Below are positions 58,033-64,000 of a stretch of 64,000 bases of DNA, piece by piece. The translations under genes were made by a program, and so were the position numbers. Numbering within the stretch: position 1 is the stretch's first letter; every line of letters starts with the position of its first letter. Origin of the DNA: Pollenia angustigena (taxonomy: Eukaryota; Arthropoda; Insecta; Diptera; Polleniidae); contig OV884056.1 of assembly GCA_930367215.1 (NCBI GenBank), positions 86,067,285 to 86,131,284 on the forward strand. The letters run 5' to 3'. The notes beneath the pieces were generated by a model. The model did not search any database. It worked only from the letters and a program-made list of their open reading frames with translations, and was not told the origin of the DNA.

Positions 58033-59585
58033 TAGAGTTTCTAATTTCCCGGACTCTTTCTATTCCCGGGAAACGAAACAAAAAAAAATCTTATTCCCGG
58101 GAATCCCGGGATTCTTTGAATAAAACAATGATTTCATTAAATAAGTTCAAGACAAAAGTTTTTACTTTTTTAAAAGAATATAGGCATATACAAAAGGTCA
58201 AACAAAATTAGCTTTATTAATTCCACAGAAAACCAAATAAATTGTTACAATCATATGTACATTACGGAAACAACTTTTTTACAATTTTTGAAAATATCAA
58301 AATGGCCCTATCCATACCATGTAGTACATAAAAAAACAATAAGAACTATATCTTTAGATTTTCGATATCGTTAAAAAAGGTTCCGCGTCAAATGCAATTA
58401 AGTTTGGGATCAGTAAAAATGCATTTACACCTACACCATAAACAGTTTATAAGTTGTTTATGGTAATAAACTAGTTTGTGAAACTTATTTATTCATACAA
58501 ACCATAAACAGGTTTGTAACTAGCTTTTGAGATAAACTAGTTACAAACAACCGATTTTTGCTAATGCAACTCTGTTTTTTCAAAATTTTATATGTGGCCC
58601 TTGGTACAACATATGGTTTTCAGATCATTGTTACAATAAAAATGACTTCGAAGCCTGAAACAAATCATTATCGGGCTTTACTAATGCTCAGATATGGTTT
58701 CTAAGACATTGGATGAAAGATGAATCAAGAATTCCAAAAACACAACGCAGCAACATTTGTGCGGAACGCGCCATCAAAATCGTACAAGACATATTCCCCC
58801 AATGCAAATCTAAAGTTAATTTCACTTAACAAAGATAGTTTTTAGATTGTAATTTTGATTATAATCATATAATTACATTAAGAAATGTAAATAGTTAAAT
58901 AATTATAAAACAAAAATTTTGAAAAATACAAAATTTTGAAAAGATAAAAATTTAAAGGGCTTTAGGAAATCGGCTTCGACGCGGAACGTTTTTGTTCCGA
59001 AATGACCTGAGGAAACATTTTTCGATTTCAGCACAACATCGGCTACAGCGTGGTGATAGGGCCTTAATTTGGTTGTACCCCTAATGTACATGCATATAAA
59101 TTATTTTTTTTTTTTTTTTTGGAGATCAAGAATTATTAAAACTTATTAATACTTAGTAGTTATTATTAATAGCTTTCTGTTAAGAAATTTTTTGACATTG
59201 ATTTTTTAAAATTGAATATAGCCTTTTCAAGGTGTTTTTTAAAGATAGTAGATTGTTAATGATTTTGGTAATGGTGTATCGTGTACATTTTCATTATCTT
59301 CTTCAAGAAGCTTTTAAGATAATTCATAAGCAATTAAAAAGACCATGGATTTATTGGCGTAGAAAAAATAGTTTGATTTGTAGGTAGTTTTTTGTTAAGA
59401 ATATATTTGTATTGCTCGTTTTTGATTTTAACGATACTAACAAATTATAATTTAAAAAAATTTTGCTTGTCGTTTAAAAAAAGTTAATTTGAAATTCCCG
59501 AAAATTCCCGGAAAAAATTTTCTGGGATTAATTAAAAAAAAATGTACCGGGATTCCCGGGAATTCTTTCCCGCGTAGAAACTCTA
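58033..59585. mobile_element. hAT element with TTCCCGGGAA subterminal palindromes
   Basis: TAGAGTTTCTA and TAGAAACTCTA ends with an exact 8-bp duplication GGCAGAAG (58025-58032, 59586-59593). The palindrome TTCCCGGGAA occurs repeatedly within about 100 bp of each end. A possible decayed coding stretch lies at 58600-58810, not assignable. An end fragment of the family is at 36478. Confidence 0.85.
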
Positions 59586-59683
59586 GGCAGAAGGCAATGC
59601 CATTTATTTTTCTCTCTCCCCTAAAAACTTAGGACTTGGCGACTAAACTCTGAAGCGTGCGAATCGGTACCTAGTGTTAGCTT

Positions 59684-59882
59684 TTAAGGGCCAAATACAC
59701 TTGTCGAATGCTTGTCCAGCGGGCGAATTCATCGTGTACGTGTGCTGAACGTTATATTGGCCGACATATCTAAATTTTTTGATTTTCCATCCAGCATCGT
59801 CGGTGTGACACATAAAACAAATTTTCACTAATACTACCACAAATCCTTGATGAGTATTTTGATCAGTGTATTTGGGCCTTTA
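59684..59882. mobile_element. MITE with AAGGGCCAAATACACT ends
   Basis: TTAAGGGCCAAATACACT on the left and AGTGTATTTGGGCCTTTAA on the right, about 200 bp. The exact target duplication is unclear because ends and target are both T/A rich. Confidence 0.65.
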
Positions 59883-59962
59883 ATCTTTATGATTTGAAGA
59901 GTAGAAAATTTAACCTCTTTTAGGCAATTAAGTTTTGATAAAAGTAATGTGTACCTTAATTT

Positions 59963-60234
59963 TTAAGGCCTAACCATAATATGCAAAGCCTTGCTTAACC
60001 TACTTTCAAAAATTAATAAAAAGTCTCTCAAATGTATGTAAAAAAAACAAAATAAAAAAACATTTGATTCCGTACGGAATGTGCGATTAGATTCGCACCT
60101 TGCTTAAGCAAATGACAGTTTCATTAAACTTAGTAAAAAGTTTCCTTAAGTTCAATATGGTTTGCCTCATATAATTAACATGTATTCGCACATTTGCTTA
60201 AGCCAACTTAAGCACATTATGGTTGGGCCTTTAA
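59963..60234. mobile_element. MITE with TTAAGGCCTAACCATAAT ends
   Basis: TTAAGGCCTAACCATAAT on the left and CATTATGGTTGGGCCTTTAA on the right. The inside repeats TTGCTTAA and CTTAAGC words. Confidence 0.65.
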
Positions 60235-60389
60235 TTTGAAAATTTGAAACACGGTACCAACATAGTTCGAGTTGTACCAAAAAATATGTAATTTTGGCAA
60301 GATTTCCATTTAAATAAGACCTGCTAAAAGGCCTTTTTAATGCTTTTTTCCCCCACTAAGTATATTTAAGCTAAAGAACATACACATAA

Positions 60390-60541
60390 TGCTGGGTACA
60401 CACTATGCAACGTATTTACGCAATCTAGTGAATTGAATTTCCTTTTTATTCATTCCAGATTGCATCAACATCAAAACGCTTTGATATTTTGAGGTTGAAT
60501 TGAAACAGATTGCATGTAGGTTGCACTGTGTGTACCCAGCA
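60390..60541. mobile_element. MITE TGCTGGGTACA family, copy 2
   Basis: TGCTGGGTACACAC and GTGTGTACCCAGCA with TAA on each side (60387-60389, 60542-60544). Inverted relative to 50493-50643. Confidence 0.87.
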
Positions 60542-60920
60542 TAAGAGTGTAGTACACCTAACTAACTGTTTTGATTCTCTTCTATTATTGTCTATCATAA
60601 TCTATTTTCTCTCGTTTTTATTTTGTTAATTAGTTTTGTTTTGTTGTTATTAACATGTTTATTAGAGTGTGTGTCTGTCTGGACCTAGTTAAAAATAGTG
60701 TAAAAAAAATCACTCAACAAACAAATTATTTATACCGTTACTATACCTACATTTTCGTCTTATATACATTTGTTTACTACAGACGTACATACATACATAC
60801 ATAATATATACAACATTTGTATCTTAACATTCGTGTGACAGTATGAATGTTCGCTTTTTTCGCAAGCGCAATTGTGTAACTAGAACATGTCTATCATAAT
60901 ATTAAAAAAATTATTAAAAA

Positions 60921-61260
60921 CAAGTCAGAAAATATAGTCGGTCAAGGTCGACCATATGATACCCTACCCTATAGTATTTTCGGGAATGTACCCTATTTGA
61001 GACCCTTTGGTTGATCCATGTCAAAACAAAATTATTGTATGAGGTTAAGATTCCGATAAGAGTTCTTTGTGGCGAATATTATTTGGATATCAACAACTAC
61101 GTACATACTATATGAGATTTTCTCGTCTTTAAGTGATTTTAGGGAGGTGGCTAATATAAGACCTATGGTAATTTCTAGACCTACGATCACAAAATGACAT
61201 ACTAGCTGTTATAAAAGTTATTGCCACCAATACAGGTTTCAATCTTAAAAGAACTGGCCA
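60921..61260 (+). repeat. Partial dispersed repeat (AACAAGTCAGAAAATATAG head)
   Basis: AAAAACAAGTCAGAAAATAT, GGTCGACCATATGATACCCT. Similar heads at 18304, 28582 and 63743. The tail merges into unassigned sequence. Confidence 0.55.
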
Positions 61261-61762
61261 TTAGAGCGTATGTGATAAATTAAACAAGAGAATCCGAGGA
61301 TGGTGAGCCTCTGTGCATCTCTTGATGTGATTGTGCTAAAGAAGAAGTCGAAAGATAGGAAACTATATAAACTATTTGGGATACTCTAAGATATTCTAAA
61401 ATTTTAAGAGACGCAGATCCACTTGTTAAGGGCCGCAATGACATGTTATACCCAAACTTGTAAAAATAGCGCAGAAATTCCTTAGTTTTCAAATTAGTTC
61501 TGTCGCATCTGAGATTCTATTTTCCACTGCAGGTCTGGTTCAAACGGACTTGCGAAATCATCTATATCCGCAATAGTTGAGAAAACTTTTTTTTAACAAA
61601 AATGTGATTAATATCAATTTTAAATATTAATAATTAAATTCTTATGCTGCTGTTTTTCTAAAAAAAATTTAAATTTTTATTAATTTTTTAATGAATTCTT
61701 TGTTTTTTAAATCTTATTAAATATTAGTATCAAATATTAACACTAAAATTTTGTATAATAAA

Positions 61763-62981
61763 CCAGTTAGAATGCTATATTCGGCTGTGCCGAATCTTTG
61801 ATACCCTCCACCGACAGTTCGAATGTTTAAGGAGTAATATCTGTTTGATGTTATTATTATCTTAAACTGTGACGATTTGTTATTAATTATGGTTTTAGGC
61901 GACTAAACTGTTTTCCGGTAGTAGGGTTTATATGGGGCCTAGGGTAAATTATGGACCGATCTTCACGAAATTTCACAGTATCATTTCTTTTGTTATGATT
62001 GCATTATTTTTTTCCGGTTTTAGGTGTACTAAACTGTTTTCCGGGAGTAGGGTTTCTATGGAGCCTAGGGTAAATTATGTACCGATCTTCACGAAATTTC
62101 ACAGTATCATTTCTAGTCCTAAAAACCTGTGACGAGCCAAAATTTGTTATGATTGCATTATTTTTTTCCGGTTTTAGGCGTACTAAACTGTTTTCCGGTA
62201 GAAGGGTTTATATGGGGCCTAAGGTAAATTATAGACCGATCGTCACGAAATTTCACAGTGTTATTTCTAGTCCTAAAAACTTGTGACGAGCCAAAATTTG
62301 TTATGATTGCATTATTTTTTACGGTTTTAGGCGAACTAAACTGTTTTCCGGTAGTAGGGTTTATATGGGGCCTAAGGTAAATTATAGACCGATCGTCACG
62401 GAATTTCACAGTGTTATTTCTAGTCCTAAAAAACTGTGACGTACCAAATTTTGTTACGCTAGCGGTTTTTTTTACGGTTTAAGGCGTACTAAACTGTTTT
62501 CCAGGAGTAGTGTTTATATGGGGCTTAGGGTAAATTATGGACGGATCTTCACGAAATTTAACAGCGCGATTTCCAGTCAAATAAAACAAATTTTAGCAAA
62601 ATCTTATCTCATTCCGTGCCTTGTTCCAGCATTTATGTTATTTTTTGTAACAAAATTATCAATTTTTTTAGGTGGTGGTTCCACATTTTGATTCATAGCT
62701 CTGGTCCTACTGAACCGATTTTGCTGGATTTCAATCCCAAACTGCTTAGAATAACTACAAGCAATTTGGCACCAAGTTTGTTCATTTGTTTTGAGTTGTT
62801 CGAAAGTGAGCGTGTTTTCAACAGACGGACAGACAGACGGACATGGCTAAATCGACTTAGAATTACTCAAGGACCCAGAATATATATACTTTATGGGGTC
62901 TGAGATGAATAATAAAAAAGTTTCACACGGAATGACAAACTTAATATACCCTCTTCACAACTAATTGTAGTGGAGGGTATA
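61763..62981 (+). repeat. Dispersed repeat with 153-bp tandem units, copy 2
   Basis: Starts with CTATATTCGGCTGTGCCGAA and GATACCCTCCACC, then about five units each with ACTAAACTGTTTTCC..GGGTTTATATGG..ATTATGGACCGATC..ACGAAATTTCACAG. It ends in ATATACCCTCTTCACAAC and GTAGTGGAGGGTATAA. Inverted with respect to 38450-39695 and very similar over its full length. Confidence 0.77.
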
Positions 62982-63299
62982 AAAAATGACTACTTGAATT
63001 TTGTTATTTTATCTTCAATATGCGTATTGGTATTGATATATCGATATCGGCGATATTTTATTTTGAGTATCGGTTCCGTATCGGCAAAAAGGCGTATCGT
63101 GACATCCCTAATCAGTTTACTAAAAGGTGGACTCATATTTTAAGGTGTAACACGCATCATCACAAACGCTTAATACCTTCTTTACTTTGGTGGTGTGGGT
63201 ATAAAAAATTAAAGAACGAAAGAATTACACATTTTAAGGTCATATTTGAGATATTAAAATCAACATTTACTCTACATGAACAAGTTTGACTTAGAATAT

Positions 63300-63700
63300 G
63301 GGCATTTCCATGTCATCGTACGTGACATTTGTACGCCTTCAGAGATAGAAATTTTGCAAAAATAGTATTAACTGGAAAATTTTTTGTATCATTATGTTTC
63401 ATTTAGAGGTTACTATATATGAAGAAAAAGCGAAATAAGTGCATATCGTGTCATTGCGACCCTTAACAACATAAAACGGAAGTGAGTTTGTGGTGAATGT
63501 AAAAAAATGCGAAGATCTGCGAATTGTGGGAGGTTTTTCTTCTTTTTTAAATTTTCTACATTAAACCACACATTTTTCCTTTATAATCCGTAATTGGAAA
63601 AAAAAATTTTTTTTGATGGTTTTATAATGAACAAAATATAATATCGTTCGTGACATACCGTACGTGACAGATTTTTCTCTTATAGTATTTACATGGCATG
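63300..63700. mobile_element. Partial ATAT-flanked MITE (left end)
   Basis: After ATAT, starts GGGCATTTCCATG, then CGTACGTGACATTTGTACG; near 63650, CGTGACATACCGTACGTGAC. Third member of the family at 41917-42697, with the right end diverged or lost. Confidence 0.6.
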
Positions 63701-63742
63701 AAATATATTTTTTGTAAATATATCTATATAAATACTTAAAAC

Positions 63743-64000
63743 AAACAAGTAAGAAAGTATAGTCGGTCAAGCCCGAACATATGATACGCTACACTATAAT
63801 ATTTAAAAAAAAATTTTTTGAGAGTGTACCCTACTTGGGGCCCTTGGCCAATCAAGATCGCTAGAACAGAATTATGCTATGAGGTTAAGAATTATATAAA
63901 AGTCATTTGTGCCGAATATTATTTAGTTATCTTCATCAATATGAAATTTGTTTGCCCCTAGCCGATTTAAGGAAGGGGGTTTATATGGGACCTATGATTA
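63743..64000 (+). repeat. Dispersed repeat head, cut by window end
   Basis: AACAAGTAAGAAAGTATAGT, then CGGTCAAGCCCGAACATATG. Follows the pattern of 60921 (GAGGTTAAGA, TTTGTGCCGAATATTATTT). Continues past the window. Confidence 0.6.

Overview
This is a 64 kb stretch of AT-rich genomic DNA from a higher dipteran (an inference; a calyptrate such as a blowfly fits). The bases for that call are the fly-type protein of the one host gene, phase-consistent GT-AG introns ranging from about 58 bp to 14 kb, and a dense load of insect transposons. There is no sign of prokaryotic gene organisation.

One host gene can be read with confidence. It is CRMP/dihydropyrimidinase (amidohydrolase family), on the minus strand, running from a first coding exon at 33222-33284 down to a stop codon at 5637-5639. 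Eight coding exons join in phase into a 592-residue protein. The exon ending at 20948 carries the CRMP-type version of the central segment: a Cys stands where catalytic dihydropyrimidinases have a metal-binding His. The Drosophila CRMP gene makes both a dihydropyrimidinase and a CRMP by alternative splicing, but no intact dihydropyrimidinase-type alternative exon was found here. A short open stretch with a good splice donor lies just where one might be expected (21357-21428).

Almost everything else, inside the introns and upstream, is transposon. Many insertions can be bounded exactly by target-site duplications (TSDs). Intron 6 (6503-20947) holds a decayed APE-type LINE with a PIF/Harbinger-like MITE in it; a hAT element (12375-15938) that contains a piggyBac element, which contains a LINE RNase H fragment; and a pogo-like element (17505-20645) carrying further hAT and foldback insertions. 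Intron 2 holds a long-TIR element around a DD41D (rosa-like) mariner relic and a hAT-type foldback. Intron 1 holds a large inverted-repeat complex with tRNA-like heads and a (TA)n tract.

Upstream of the gene (33-64 kb) lie a LINE fragment, a 5.8 kb element (38128-43951) with a decayed RAG1/Transib-like transposase fragment and a 5-bp TSD, a second copy of the intron-6 hAT, several hAT foldbacks with exact 8-bp TSDs, and a dispersed repeat with 153-bp tandem units present as two inverted copies. No other host protein gene, rRNA or functional tRNA was recognised.
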